Source: Modicisalibacter xianhensis (lineage in GTDB: Bacteria; Pseudomonadota; Gammaproteobacteria; Pseudomonadales; Halomonadaceae). Taken from it: DNA of 64,000 bases. The stretch spans positions 1-64,000 of the forward strand of contig NZ_FOPY01000014.1 of NCBI RefSeq assembly GCF_900113605.1, written 5' to 3'. A program made the position numbers and the translations under genes. Every line of letters starts with the position of its first letter. Positions within the stretch are counted from its first letter, which is position 1. The notes beneath the pieces are model-generated. The model was not told the origin of the DNA, did not search any database, and saw only the letters and a list, made by a program, of their open reading frames with translations. Shown piece by piece: positions 17,955-27,554 of this stretch.

Positions 17955-20683
17955 CTGGGAATGTCGTCATACGGCTGCACAGCGTCGGCCTGCAGTACGC
18001 CAGCACGGTGGCCCTGGCCGACGTGAGCCTCGAGATCCCGGCCAGGCAAATGGTCGGGCTGATCGGTCCCGATGGCGTTGGCAAGTCGAGCCTGCTGGCG
18101 CTGATCGCCGGGGCCAGACGCCTCCAGGCAGGCGGCGTGGAAGTGCTCGGGGGTGACATGGCGAACGCAGAGCATCGCCGCCTCACGGGGCCGCGCATCG
18201 CCTACATGCCCCAGGGACTTGGCAAGAACCTGTATGCGACGCTGACCGTACGCGAGAACCTCGAGTTCTTCGCTCGCCTGTTCGGCCAGGAGCGGGCCGA
18301 GCGCGAGCGGCGCATTGCCGACCTGACCCGCAGTACCGGCCTGGCCGATTTCACCGAGCGCCCCGCCGGCAAGCTCTCTGGCGGCATGAAGCAGAAACTG
18401 GGCTTGTGCTGTGCGCTGATCCACGATCCCGACCTGCTGATCCTCGACGAGCCGACCACCGGGGTCGATCCGCTCTCGCGCAGCCAGTTCTGGGACCTGA
18501 TCGCCCGCATCCGTCAGCAACGTCCCGATATGAGTGTCCTGGTGGCCACGGCCTACATGGACGAGGCCCAACGCTTCGACTGGCTAGTGGCGATGAACGA
18601 CGGCCAGGTGCTCGATACCGGCACGCCCCGGGCGCTGCTCGAGAAGACCCGCTGCAGCTCGCTGGAAGAGGCGTTCGTCGCACTGCTGCCGACGGAAAAA
18701 CGCCGCGGCCACCGCCAATTGACCATTCCACCGCGACCCGCCAACGACGACATCGCCATCGAGGCCCATGGCCTGACCAAGCGCTTCGGCAACTTCACCG
18801 CGGTGGATCATGTCGATTTTCGCATCGAACGTGGCGAGATCTTCGGCTTCCTCGGCTCCAACGGCTGCGGCAAGTCGACCACCATGAAGATGCTCACCGG
18901 CCTGCTGCCGTTCGAAGAGGGCGAGGCTCGGCTGTTCGGCCAGGCGGTCGACCCCAACGACATCGAATCGCGACGCCGGGTCGGTTACATGTCCCAGGCG
19001 TTCTCGCTGTACAGCGAACTCAGCGTGGGCCAGAACCTCGACCTGCATGCCCGGCTGTTCCACATGGACGCCGCCGACTATCGGACACGCCGTCAGGAGC
19101 TGCTGGAGCAGTTCGACCTGCAGGACGTCATCGACGCCCTGCCCAGCAGGCTGCCGCTGGGGGTGCGCCAACGCCTGTCGCTGGCCGTTGCGGTACTCCA
19201 CCGTCCGGAGATCCTGATCCTCGACGAGCCGACTTCCGGTGTCGATCCGGTCGCCCGCGACAATTTCTGGACCCAACTGGTCAAGATGTCACGCGAGGAC
19301 GGCGTCACCATCTTCATCTCCACCCACTTCATGAACGAGGCCATGCGCTGCGACCGCATCTCGCTGATGCACGCCGGCCGGGTACTGGCCAGCGATACGC
19401 CTCAGGCGCTCCAGGAGACGCGCGGCGCCGACACCCTGGAACAGGCTTTCATCGCCTATCTGCGCGAGGCCAGCCAGGCACCGGATACGGCGGCGGACTC
19501 GACACCGCCCCAGGCGCCACCCGCCGCGGCACCGGCCGGTGCAGACACGCCGCCGCCGCGTTTCAGCCGTCGCCGACTGCTCAGCTACGCCCGACGCGAG
19601 GGCATGGAACTGCGTCGTGATCCGATTCGCGCCACACTGGCCCTGGCGGGAACGCTGATCTTGTTGTTCATCATGGGCTACGGCATTACCATGGATGTGG
19701 AGGATCTTTCCTTCGCCGTGCTCGATCGCGACCAGACCACCACCAGCCAGCACTATATTCTCAACCTGTCCGGGTCGCGCTACTTCGAGGAACAACCGCC
19801 TCTGCAGAGCTACGCCGACCTGAATGCACGCCTGCGCAGCGGCGATATCAGCCTCGCCGTGGAAATTCCGCCCGGTTTCGGACGCGACCTCAAGCGCGGC
19901 GCTTCGCCACAGGTCGCCTATTGGATCGACGGCGCCATGCCGAGTCGCGCCAGCACGATTCAGGGCTACGCGCAGGGCATCCACAATGCCTACCTGCAGG
20001 AACTGGCACGCAACACTGGCGTGTCGGACGCCGGAGCACCGGTGGATATCGCCCTGCGCTATCGCTACAACCCCGACGTGCAGAGCCTGCCGGCCATGGT
20101 CCCAGCGGTCATCCCGCTGTTGCTGATGATGATTCCCGCCATGCTCACTGCCCTGGGGGTGGTGCGCGAAAAGGAACTGGGCTCGATCACCAATTTCTAT
20201 GTCACGCCGGTGACCCGCCTGGAATTTCTGATTGGCAAGCAACTGCCCTACGTGGCCATGGGGATGGTCAACTTCGTCCTGCTGATAGTGCTTTCGATCG
20301 TCGTCTTCGGTGTGCCGGTCAAGGGCAGCCTGCTGGTCCTGACGCTGGGTGCGTTGCTCTACGTGATGTGCGCCACGGGACTGGGACTTCTGATCTCGTC
20401 GCTGTTCAACAGTCAGATTGCTGCCATCTTCGGCACCGCCATCGTCACCCTGGTACCGGCCATCCAGTTTTCGGGCATGACGCACCCTGTCTCGGCCATG
20501 GAAGGGGTCTCGGCGATCATCGGGTATCTTTATCCCACCAGCCACTTTCTGCTCATTAGCCGGGGCGTATTTTCCAAGGCGCTGGGGCTGCTCGATCTTT
20601 ATCCCTATTTTCTGGCCCTGTTAGTGACCATTCCCATCCTGGGAGCACTGAGCATCCTGGGCCTGAAAAAGCAGGAGCGGTGA
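17951..20683 (+). CDS. ABC exporter: two ATPase domains fused to a permease (RbbA-like)
   Basis: This 910-residue protein carries two ATP-binding domains and one ABC-2 membrane domain. The first ATPase has Walker [10 protein letters not shown] near residue 40 and signature LSGGMKQKL with [13 protein letters not shown]. The second has [10 protein letters not shown] near 303 and a weaker signature LPLGVRQRL with [13 protein letters not shown] Pro/Ala-rich linker (about 515-550) leads to the membrane part from about 560, which has a large extracytoplasmic domain and six helices. The layout matches RbbA/YhiH. It overlaps the adaptor gene by four bases, and its stop is one base before the next ATG. 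Confidence 0.9.
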   Translation: MTGNVVIRLHSVGLQYASTVALADVSLEIPARQMVGLIGPDGVGKSSLLALIAGARRLQAGGVEVLGGDMANAEHRRLTGPRIAYMPQGLGKNLYATLTVRENLEFFARLFGQERAERERRIADLTRSTGLADFTERPAGKLSGGMKQKLGLCCALIHDPDLLILDEPTTGVDPLSRSQFWDLIARIRQQRPDMSVLVATAYMDEAQRFDWLVAMNDGQVLDTGTPRALLEKTRCSSLEEAFVALLPTEKRRGHRQLTIPPRPANDDIAIEAHGLTKRFGNFTAVDHVDFRIERGEIFGFLGSNGCGKSTTMKMLTGLLPFEEGEARLFGQAVDPNDIESRRRVGYMSQAFSLYSELSVGQNLDLHARLFHMDAADYRTRRQELLEQFDLQDVIDALPSRLPLGVRQRLSLAVAVLHRPEILILDEPTSGVDPVARDNFWTQLVKMSREDGVTIFISTHFMNEAMRCDRISLMHAGRVLASDTPQALQETRGADTLEQAFIAYLREASQAPDTAADSTPPQAPPAAAPAGADTPPPRFSRRRLLSYARREGMELRRDPIRATLALAGTLILLFIMGYGITMDVEDLSFAVLDRDQTTTSQHYILNLSGSRYFEEQPPLQSYADLNARLRSGDISLAVEIPPGFGRDLKRGASPQVAYWIDGAMPSRASTIQGYAQGIHNAYLQELARNTGVSDAGAPVDIALRYRYNPDVQSLPAMVPAVIPLLLMMIPAMLTALGVVREKELGSITNFYVTPVTRLEFLIGKQLPYVAMGMVNFVLLIVLSIVVFGVPVKGSLLVLTLGALLYVMCATGLGLLISSLFNSQIAAIFGTAIVTLVPAIQFSGMTHPVSAMEGVSAIIGYLYPTSHFLLISRGVFSKALGLLDLYPYFLALLVTIPILGALSILGLKKQER

Positions 20684-20684
20684 G

Positions 20685-21800
20685 ATGAACGCCATTGCCA
20701 ACATCCTGCACCTTGGCTTCAAGGAACTGCGTACACTTTTCCGCGATCCGGCAATGATGGTGCTGATCGTCTACTCCTTCACACTCAGCATCCACTCCAG
20801 CGCCACCGGGATCCCGGAATCGCCTTATCGGGCCACCATCGCGGTGGTCGACGAGGACCGCTCGCCAGCATCGCAGCGCATCATCGATGCCTTTCAGGCG
20901 CCCTACTTTCTCGAACCGGTGCTGACGAACCATGCCGAAATGGACGCTGGCATGGACAAAGGGCGCTATACCTTCACCTTGAATATTCCGCCCGATTTCC
21001 AGCGCGACCTACTCGCAGGCAGGTCGCCAGCGATCCAGCTCAATGTCGACGCCACTCAAGTCAGCCAGGCCTTTTCCGGCGCCGGCCACATTCAGCAGAT
21101 CGTCAGCAGCGAAGTCGCCACCTTCCTGTCCGGTTACGCCCCCGACGCCTCCCCCCCCGTCCAGGCGGTCGTACGTACCGTCTACAACCCCAACCTGTAC
21201 CAGTCCTGGTTCGGCGCAATAAATGCGGTCATCAACCAGATCACCATGCTGTCGATCATCCTGACCGGTGCGGCGCTAATCCGCGAGCGTGAACACGGCA
21301 CCATCGAGCATCTGCTGGTCATGCCGGTGACCCCCTTCGAGATCATGTCCGCCAAGGTCTGGTCGATGGGATTGGTGGTGCTGGTAGCCGCCGCCCTGGC
21401 CCTGCACTTCATCGTAGAAGAGTGGCTGGACGTGCCGATTACCGGGTCCGTAGCGCTGTTTCTGCTGGGCACGACGCTGCACCTGTTCGCGACCACGTCC
21501 CTGGGGATCTTCTTCGGCACTGTGGCCCGTTCCATGCCTCAGCTCGGCCTGCTGATCATCCTGACCCTCATGCCTCTGCAGGTGCTTTCTGGCGGCATGA
21601 CACCGCGCGAAAGCATGCCGGAACTCATCCAGAACATCATGCTCGCCGCGCCTACCACCCATTTCGTGATGCTGGGGCAAAGCATCCTGTTTCGAGGAGC
21701 CGGACTAGCCATCGTCTGGCCGCAGTTGCTGGCGCTTGTAGTCATCGGCGCGGTCTTTTTCGCAGTTGCCCTGTCCCGGCTGCGTAAATCGCTGGGATGA
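20685..21800 (+). CDS. ABC-2 exporter permease (YhhJ-like)
   Basis: This 371-residue inner-membrane permease completes the exporter of the two genes upstream. It has one N-terminal helix, a long extracytoplasmic domain (about 45-170) and a cluster of helices to the end, with the ABC-2 hallmark LIREREHGTIEHLLVMPVTP. The start follows the previous stop after a single base. The stop overlaps the ATG of the MCE-system permease (ATGA), so two different transport systems are translationally joined. A diverged copy of its last ~55 codons occurs at 25.4-25.6 kb, downstream of the MCE genes. Confidence 0.9.
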   Translation: MNAIANILHLGFKELRTLFRDPAMMVLIVYSFTLSIHSSATGIPESPYRATIAVVDEDRSPASQRIIDAFQAPYFLEPVLTNHAEMDAGMDKGRYTFTLNIPPDFQRDLLAGRSPAIQLNVDATQVSQAFSGAGHIQQIVSSEVATFLSGYAPDASPPVQAVVRTVYNPNLYQSWFGAINAVINQITMLSIILTGAALIREREHGTIEHLLVMPVTPFEIMSAKVWSMGLVVLVAAALALHFIVEEWLDVPITGSVALFLLGTTLHLFATTSLGIFFGTVARSMPQLGLLIILTLMPLQVLSGGMTPRESMPELIQNIMLAAPTTHFVMLGQSILFRGAGLAIVWPQLLALVVIGAVFFAVALSRLRKSLG

Positions 21801-23005
21801 GCGAACACAAGATGAACAGAGCACAAGTTGTTGCCATGCCTACCGATGCCTCTAATCGTGACTCTCCTGAGATGCCTTCATCCATGACCGAGCCGGGCCA
21901 CATCGAACAGCAGGACAATCGCCTGGCCATCGTCGGTGCCTGGACCCTGCCGCACTACGCCGCTTTACGCCTTGAACTCGATCGCAGTCCCCGGCGTGAA
22001 ATGACCGCCGCGGCAATCGATCTCACCGAACTCGGCGCCCTGGACACCGCCGGCGCCGCCTTGTTGGCGGAACTCGTCGGTGCCCAATGGCTTGCCGAGA
22101 TCGACGACAGGGCTCCCGAGTTGCCGGCGACACGCCGCGCCCTGCTGCGCACCTTGGGCGAAGCCATGGCCGACAACCCGCCTCCCACGGTGCGCCCCGG
22201 CCGACCGCTTTGGGACACCCTGGCCCGGATCGGCCAGCTCGTCGAGGGAATCTGGCAGCAGCAACGCCAGTTGCTCGGCTTCATCGGCCAGGTGCTCGCC
22301 GCCCTCGTCGCCACTGGCTGGCGGCCGGGCCGCTGGCGTCTTACCTCGATGGTGGCCCAGTTGCACCAGACGGGCCTCAATGCCCTGCCCATCGTCGCCC
22401 TACTGACCTTCCTGGTGGGCGCCGTGGTGGCCTTCCTCGGCGCCACGGTGCTGCGCGATTTCGGCGCCACCCTCTACACCGTCAACCTGGTCGCCTTTGC
22501 CTTCCTTCGCGAGTTCGGCGTGCTGCTCGCCGCCATCCTGCTTGCCGGTCGCACCGCCAGCGCCTTCACGGCCCAGATCGGCGCCATGAAGGCCAACGAG
22601 GAACTCGATGCCGTGCGTACCCTCGGCCTCGATCCCATCGAGCTACTGGTGCTGCCCAGGGTGTTGGCGATGATGCTGAGCCTGCCGATCCTTACCTTCG
22701 TGGGCATGTTGAGCGGCATTCTCGGCGGTGCCCTGGTCTGCCTGCAGGCCCTGGATATCTCGCTTATCCAGTTTCTGGCCATCCTGCAGCGTGACATCCC
22801 GCTCAACCACTTCCTGGTGGGACTCGCCAAGGCACCGCTGTTTGCCTTCCTCATTGCAGTAATCGGTTGCCTGGAGGGCTTCAAGGTCAGCGGCAGCGCC
22901 CAGTCGGTGGGCGAACACACCACCTCGAGCGTGGTGCAGTCGATCTTCGTGGTGATTCTGCTGGATGCAGTGGCGGCGCTGTTCTTCATGGAGATGGGCT
23001 GGTGA
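21797..23005 (+). CDS. MlaE-like permease with N-terminal STAS domain
   Basis: This 402-residue inner-membrane permease belongs to an MCE-type lipid transporter. Residues about 35-110 form a STAS-like domain (AAAIDLTELGALDTAGAALL). The rest is an MlaE fold with GAVVAFLGATVLRDFGA, the conserved FREFGVLLAAILLAGRTASAF-type stretch and EELDAVRTLGLDPIELLVLP. Fusion of STAS and permease is known in this family, where MlaB is otherwise separate. Its start and stop overlap the neighbouring genes by four bases on each side. Confidence 0.9.
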   Translation: MSEHKMNRAQVVAMPTDASNRDSPEMPSSMTEPGHIEQQDNRLAIVGAWTLPHYAALRLELDRSPRREMTAAAIDLTELGALDTAGAALLAELVGAQWLAEIDDRAPELPATRRALLRTLGEAMADNPPPTVRPGRPLWDTLARIGQLVEGIWQQQRQLLGFIGQVLAALVATGWRPGRWRLTSMVAQLHQTGLNALPIVALLTFLVGAVVAFLGATVLRDFGATLYTVNLVAFAFLREFGVLLAAILLAGRTASAFTAQIGAMKANEELDAVRTLGLDPIELLVLPRVLAMMLSLPILTFVGMLSGILGGALVCLQALDISLIQFLAILQRDIPLNHFLVGLAKAPLFAFLIAVIGCLEGFKVSGSAQSVGEHTTSSVVQSIFVVILLDAVAALFFMEMGW

Positions 23006-23793
23006 GCGCGTCCCGGGAACCACTGATCCGGGTTCGCGGACTGGCCAACCGCTTCGGCCAGCACAGCGTTCATGAGAACCTCGATCTCGACCTCTACCCG
23101 GGCGAGATCCTCGGAGTAGTCGGCGGCTCGGGCACCGGCAAGTCGGTTCTGCTGCGCAGCATCGTCGGCCTGTTGCGGCCCAGCGCCGGGCGCATCGAGG
23201 TGTTCGGTGAAGACCTCCCGCAGCTCCCCGCCCGGGATCGCTCCCGAGTGGAACGCCGTTTCGGAGTGCTCTTCCAGCGTGGTGCGCTGTTCACCTCACT
23301 GACCCTGCAGGAGAACGTCGCCCTGCCACTGATCGAGCACGCCGGACTCCCCCGCGCCGACGCCGAAGCCCTGGCCCGGGTCAAGCTGGCCCTGGCCGGC
23401 CTGCCCGGGGAGGTCGCGATCCTGTACCCCGCCGAACTCTCTGGCGGCATGATCAAGCGGGCCGCGCTAGCGCGTGCCCTGGCACTGGACCCCGAAGTGC
23501 TGTTCCTGGACGAGCCGACGGCGGGCCTGGACCCGATCGGTGCGGCGGCCTTCGATCGCCTGATTCTGACCCTGCGCGACGCCCTGGGTCTGAGCGTTTT
23601 CCTGGTCACTCATGACCTGGACACTCTCTATGCCGCCTGCGATCGGGTGGCCGTGCTATCGCGCCGGCGTGTGCGGGTTGCCGATCGGCTCGACATCGTC
23701 GCGGCCACCGACGATGAATGGATCCACGACTACTTTCATGGCCCCCGAGGCCGCGCCGCCTATCGGGCGGCCCATCCAGAAGAGAGCCCCTGA
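23002..23793 (+). CDS. MlaF-like ATPase of the MCE transporter
   Basis: This 263-residue ATPase powers the MCE lipid transporter. It has Walker A GGSGTGKSVLLRS, the Q-loop in GVLFQRGALF, signature LSGGMIKRAALARAL and Walker B VLFLDEPTAGLDP, followed by the switch His in FLVTHDLD. Translation starts at a GTG that overlaps the TGA of the permease gene. The next gene begins two bases after its stop. All motifs needed for ATP hydrolysis are present. Confidence 0.92.
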   Translation: MSASREPLIRVRGLANRFGQHSVHENLDLDLYPGEILGVVGGSGTGKSVLLRSIVGLLRPSAGRIEVFGEDLPQLPARDRSRVERRFGVLFQRGALFTSLTLQENVALPLIEHAGLPRADAEALARVKLALAGLPGEVAILYPAELSGGMIKRAALARALALDPEVLFLDEPTAGLDPIGAAAFDRLILTLRDALGLSVFLVTHDLDTLYAACDRVAVLSRRRVRVADRLDIVAATDDEWIHDYFHGPRGRAAYRAAHPEESP

Positions 23794-23795
23794 CG

Positions 23796-24734
23796 ATGGA
23801 ACCTCGTGCTCATCATGTGCTGATCGGACTGTTCACGGTGATTACCCTGGGTAGCGCGCTGCTGTTCGCCCTCTGGCTCGGCAAGTCCAGCGTCGACCGC
23901 GACTATGCCTGGTACGAGATTCGCTTCAACCGGGCCGTCAGCGGGCTCGCCGAGGGCAATGCAGTCCAGTACAGCGGTATCGAGGTCGGCGATGTAGTCA
24001 GGCTACGCCTCGACCCCCAGGACCCGCGCCAGGTACGGGCGCTGATCCGCGTCTATAGCGACGTTCCAGTGAAGCAGGATACCCGCGCCAGCCTGGCGCT
24101 GGCCAACATCACTGGCACCATGAACATCCAACTGCTCGGCGGCACCCCGCAGAGTCCGCGCCTGCAAGGCGGCCGCGACGATCCTCCACTGATCCAGGCC
24201 GAACCTTCGCCGCTGAGCTCGCTGCTCGCCAACAGCGAGGAGCTCTTCGCCCAGGTGGAGCGCTTGCTGACCAGCGCCAACCGGCTGCTTTCCGCAGAGA
24301 ATGCCGAAAGTCTGACGCGCACCCTGGGCAACCTGGAGAGCGTCTCGCGGGCGTTGGTCGACCAGCGTCACGCCCTCGGCGAAGCCATGGCGCGCTTCGG
24401 ACGGGCCGGCGAGCAGTTCGAGGCGGCCCTCGAAAGTTTCAGCCGACTGGGCGAGACTGCCAACGGCCTACTGGACAAGGAGGGTGGCGAGGCTCTGCAG
24501 AGTGCCCGCCGCGCGATGCAATCGCTGGAGTCTACTACCGCCCGGCTGGATAGCCTGACCGCACGCCACGAGGGCTCTCTGGCCCGGGGCCTTCAAGGCG
24601 TGGGTGAACTCGACCCGGCCATGCGCGAGCTGCACGCTACGCTGCGCGTCCTGAACCGTCTGGTGCGGCGCTTCGAGGAGAATCCGGCCGAAGCCTTACT
24701 AGGCCGCGACGAGATACAGGAGTTCAGCCCATGA
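23796..24734 (+). CDS. MCE-domain (MlaD-like) substrate-binding protein
   Basis: This 312-residue protein has a single N-terminal membrane anchor (VLIGLFTVITLGSALLFALW). One MCE domain follows at about 40-120 (FNRAVSGLAEGNAVQYSGIEVGDV), then a long helical tail likely to form a multimer reaching across the periplasm. MCE proteins shuttle lipids between the inner and outer membranes. It sits between its ATPase and an outer-membrane lipoprotein. Its ATG follows the previous stop after two bases, and its own stop overlaps the next ATG. The lipid cargo is not predictable. Confidence 0.9.
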   Translation: MEPRAHHVLIGLFTVITLGSALLFALWLGKSSVDRDYAWYEIRFNRAVSGLAEGNAVQYSGIEVGDVVRLRLDPQDPRQVRALIRVYSDVPVKQDTRASLALANITGTMNIQLLGGTPQSPRLQGGRDDPPLIQAEPSPLSSLLANSEELFAQVERLLTSANRLLSAENAESLTRTLGNLESVSRALVDQRHALGEAMARFGRAGEQFEAALESFSRLGETANGLLDKEGGEALQSARRAMQSLESTTARLDSLTARHEGSLARGLQGVGELDPAMRELHATLRVLNRLVRRFEENPAEALLGRDEIQEFSP

Positions 24735-25357
24735 ATCCATCCCGTATGCCACGCCTCGCCATGGCACTGCCGGTCCTGATTCTGGCCATGCTGCTCGGGG
24801 GCTGCAATGTGCTCCCCGAGCGCGAGCCGGTACGCCTGTTCACGCTCTCCGAACCGTCACTGTCGGCATCCTCTGACGCCGTCCGCGACCTGACTCTGCG
24901 GGTCGACACACCGAACGCCGGGGCGCCGTTGAATGGCCCGCGCCTACTGGTCATGTCCCCCCCTGGTGAGTTCCAGGTCTATGCCGGGGCACGCTGGCGT
25001 GACGATGCCCCACGACTGGTGCGCGATCATCTGATCGAAGCCTTCCGCCTCGACGGTCGCCTGGCCGCCGTAGTGGACGACGCCAGCCGGGCACGCAGCG
25101 ACACCACCCTGGCGAGCCATCTAGGGGCCTTCTATAGCCGCTACCGCAAGGGCACGCCCGAGGTAATAATGCGCCTTGACGTCCAGCTTCTCGACGAGGC
25201 GAACCACGAGGTACTGGCCAGCCGACGCTTCGAGGTAGCGGCACCCAGTGATGACGACAGCCTAGAGGCCGTAGTCGAGGCCTTCGGCCGCGCCGCCGAC
25301 CAGCTCGCCAGCGAGTTGGTCGACTGGACACTAAGAGAATTACCTTTACAAAAGTAG
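24731..25357 (+). CDS. ABC-type transport auxiliary lipoprotein (PqiC-like)
   Basis: This 208-residue protein begins with a lipoprotein signal peptide ending in the lipobox LGGC (Cys at about residue 25), so it should be anchored in a membrane leaflet, most likely the outer membrane. The body (LRVDTPNAGAPLNGPRLLVM, then VRDHLIEAF) fits the PqiC/DUF330 family that partners MCE transporters. It is the last intact gene of the chain starting at 16878. Only a diverged fragment of a permease gene follows. Confidence 0.85.
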   Translation: MNPSRMPRLAMALPVLILAMLLGGCNVLPEREPVRLFTLSEPSLSASSDAVRDLTLRVDTPNAGAPLNGPRLLVMSPPGEFQVYAGARWRDDAPRLVRDHLIEAFRLDGRLAAVVDDASRARSDTTLASHLGAFYSRYRKGTPEVIMRLDVQLLDEANHEVLASRRFEVAAPSDDDSLEAVVEAFGRAADQLASELVDWTLRELPLQK

Positions 25358-25424
25358 CGAGTGAAGCCCACGCATGGCGAAATCAGCCGAAAAGGGGACT
25401 TTGGTGCTTCATGCGGATTTGGCT

Positions 25425-25606
25425 TGACCAAGCAGGCGACCCTCATGCTCGCAGTACCGACCGCCCACTTCGTGATGCTGGGGCAAAGCATTTTGTTTCG
25501 TGGCGCAGGGTTATCGATCGTCTGGCCGCAGCTATTGGCGTTAGTGGCCATTGGCACGGTGTTTTTCCTGTTCGCCCTGTCCCGGCTGCGTAAATCGCCG
25601 GGATGA
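25425..25606 (+). pseudogene. 3' fragment of a second ABC-2 permease gene
   Basis: About 55 codons (AVPTAHFVMLGQSILFRG, then WPQLLALVAIGTVFF, LSRLRKSPG, stop) are clearly homologous to the end of the permease at 20685-21800 but differ at many third positions and some residues. There is no 5' part. It is therefore an old paralogue remnant, not an assembly duplicate. The arrangement suggests that the MCE genes lie inside a region that once held two permease copies. Confidence 0.8.
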
Positions 25607-25721
25607 AGGTACACGGCTTTGGCATTCCTATAGCGAATGGAGATGGCCCGGCAAACATATGACTCGCGATTCATTCTCTAGAATTAATCTGCTCATGAAA
25701 AAGGCTTCACCAGCAATAATT

Positions 25722-25763
25722 CTGACATCAATCAAGTCCTGGCATCTCGTAACATCCATACTT
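25722..25763 (+). promoter_or_regulatory. Possible FNR/ANR-dependent promoter of the alcohol dehydrogenase gene
   Basis: CTGACATCAATCAA (25722-25735) matches the FNR/ANR palindrome at about 8 of 10 positions. A CATACT hexamer (25757-25762) lies 31 bp centre to centre, one base short of the ideal class II spacing. It is weaker than the arcD site. The rest of 25607-25815 shows nothing else. Confidence 0.35.
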
Positions 25764-25815
25764 TTAGTGAACAGCGGCCAAAGTCACTGGTCGCGTATAT
25801 AGGAGTACCGGATCG

Positions 25816-26844
25816 ATGAAAGCACTTGTCTATGAAGGGGTGGGTCAACGTCACTGGAAAGACAAATCCCATCCTGGCATCGAAAAACCTACGGATGCCA
25901 TCGTTCGGTTGACGCATACCACCATCTGCGGAACCGATCTGCATATTCTCAAAGGTGACGTCCCCGCGGTTGAAGCCGGCCGCACCTTGGGCCATGAAGG
26001 CATCGGTATCATCGAGGAGGTTGGCGATAGCGTCAGCAGCCTCAAGCCTGGCGATCAGGTGCTTGTCTCCTGCATCACGTCCTGTGGCCACTGCGACTAC
26101 TGCAAGCAGGGCATGTATGCTCACTGCCGTGATGGCGGCTGGATTCTGGGGCACAAGATCGACGGAACCCAGGCCGAGTTCGTGCGCATCCCGCATGCCG
26201 ACAACAGCCTCTACCGCTTACCTCCGGGGCTCGACCCGGCTGCCGCGCTGATGCTGAGCGATATCCTGCCCACCGGCCATGAGATCGGCGCACTCAATGG
26301 CGAGGTCAAGCTCGGCGATACCGTGGCCATCATCGGCGCCGGACCGATAGGCCTGGCGGCCCTGCTGACTTCGCGCTTCTATTCGCCGGCCCGCATCATC
26401 ATGATCGATCCCGACGAGAACCGGCTGGCCGTGGCCCGCCAGTTGGGGGCGACCGATACTGTCAGTACCGATCCTGTCGAAGCGATCATGAAACTCACCG
26501 ACGGCGACGGCGTCGATGTGGCCATGGAAGCCGTGGGCATCCCCGAGTCGTTCGATACCTGCCAGCGTATCCTGCGACCTGGCGGAAAGCTCGCCAACAT
26601 CGGTGTGCACGGCCGCAGCGTCGAGCTCCGCCTCGAGGATCTGTGGATCAAGAACGTCACGGTCCGCACGGGGCTGGTGAATACCAACACCATTCCAGTG
26701 CTGATGCGTTTTCTCGAAGCCGGTGGCATCGACGCGCAGAGCTTGATCACGCACCGCTTTGCCCTGAACGAGATCGAGCAGGCCTACGATGTGTTCTCGC
26801 GTGCCGCTGCGGAAAAGGCTATCAAGGTATTATTGACCGCCTGA
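25816..26844 (+). CDS. Zinc-dependent medium-chain alcohol dehydrogenase
   Basis: This 342-residue cytoplasmic NAD(P)-dependent dehydrogenase has catalytic-zinc residues in HTTICGTDLHILKGD and GRTLGHEGIGI. Four structural-zinc cysteines lie in SCGHCDYCKQGMYAHC. The Rossmann motif is GAGPIGLAALLTS, with an acidic residue ending the second strand (IIMIDPDE), which favours NAD. The sequence resembles the group acting on short alcohols. The exact substrate is not predictable. Length is complete, in contrast to the truncated relative at 10770. A GGAG-type site precedes the ATG and a clear terminator follows the stop. Confidence 0.9.
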   Translation: MKALVYEGVGQRHWKDKSHPGIEKPTDAIVRLTHTTICGTDLHILKGDVPAVEAGRTLGHEGIGIIEEVGDSVSSLKPGDQVLVSCITSCGHCDYCKQGMYAHCRDGGWILGHKIDGTQAEFVRIPHADNSLYRLPPGLDPAAALMLSDILPTGHEIGALNGEVKLGDTVAIIGAGPIGLAALLTSRFYSPARIIMIDPDENRLAVARQLGATDTVSTDPVEAIMKLTDGDGVDVAMEAVGIPESFDTCQRILRPGGKLANIGVHGRSVELRLEDLWIKNVTVRTGLVNTNTIPVLMRFLEAGGIDAQSLITHRFALNEIEQAYDVFSRAAAEKAIKVLLTA

Positions 26845-26852
26845 TCAATGAT

Positions 26853-26882
26853 TCGGCCTAACTGGAGTATTAGGCCGATTTC
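26853..26882 (+). terminator. Terminator after the alcohol dehydrogenase gene
   Basis: TCGGCCTAA and TTAGGCCGA form a perfect 9-bp stem around an 8-nt loop, followed by TTTC, nine bases after the stop codon. Confidence 0.75.
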
Positions 26883-26898
26883 AGAGGCCAGGGACACT

Positions 26899-27078
26899 TG
26901 GATTCCTGAATTCAACTAATAAGCGCAGTACCTGCGGTTTTTACTGCCCCTGAATATTCACCGAGAAATACCTGGGCAGGTGTCCGATAACCCAGGCGCT
27001 TCCTGGATCGGCTGTTGAGCTTCTCTACCACGCGTCGTAGCTCGGCATCGCTTACCCTCCGGAAGTCGGTACCCTTCC
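26899..27078 (-). pseudogene. IS30-family relic: left end and transposase C terminus
   Basis: The frame reads KGTDFRRVSDAELRRVVEKL, then RKRLGYRTPAQVFLGEYSGA, and a stop at 26912. It is close to, but not identical with, the C terminus of the IS30 transposase at 7001. An end-like sequence (TTCAACTAATAAGCGCAGTA) lies just outside. The relic stops abruptly at about 27078, in mid-codon. It is in the same orientation as the IS30 at 6960-8095, 19 kb away. Confidence 0.85.
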
Positions 27079-27176
27079 AGGCCGTGTTAAAACGGAAAAC
27101 GGCCTAGCTTGGCTATCAAAAATCTGCCCCGCTTCGTTCGGGTTGGTTCCTTTGGGGCATGGCGCGATCAATCAAC
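27079..27176. other. Junction sequence between IS30 relic and IS3 element
   Basis: These 98 bp belong to neither flanking element. They contain GGCCGT and ACGGCC in inverted order around a short AT-rich spacer (27080-27105). They hold no open frame and may be the end of a further lost element. This is the boundary between the metabolic cargo and the plasmid backbone. Confidence 0.4.
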
Positions 27177-27237
27177 TGAATCGCCCCTAGTTTCGTAGAC
27201 ACCTCCAAGCCTTATACTGAAGGCATCAGGAGGTTCC

Positions 27238-27516
27238 ATGAGCCGTCAACGATACACCGAAGAATTCAAGATCGAAGCCGTCAAGCAGGTGACGGAGCGA
27301 GGCCATCCCGTTGCTGAAGTCGCCGCCCGGCTGGGCGTGTCCGGCTATAGCCTGTATCAATGGATAAAACGCTACGCCAAGCCTGTGGAACATCGACAAC
27401 AGGATGCTGATCTTCAAGCTGAGAACCGGCGCTTGAAGGCAGAGCTGAAGCGTGTATCAGAAGAACGAGATATTCTAAAAAAGGCCACCGCGTACTTCGC
27501 CAGAGAGTCCGACTGA
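27238..27516 (+). CDS. IS3-family transposase OrfA
   Basis: This 92-residue protein has an N-terminal helix-turn-helix (EEFKIEAVKQVTERGHPV, then ARLGVSGYSLYQWIKRY) and a C-terminal leucine-zipper-like helix (LQAENRRLKAELKRVSEERD). A run CTAAAAAAGG at about 27475-27484 fits the -1 slippery site used by IS3 elements to make the OrfAB fusion transposase. The ATG is preceded by AGGAGG. All parts are intact. Confidence 0.9.
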   Translation: MSRQRYTEEFKIEAVKQVTERGHPVAEVAARLGVSGYSLYQWIKRYAKPVEHRQQDADLQAENRRLKAELKRVSEERDILKKATAYFARESD

Positions 27517-27554
27517 GGTACGCGTTTATCCACGACCATGCGGACCAATACTCG

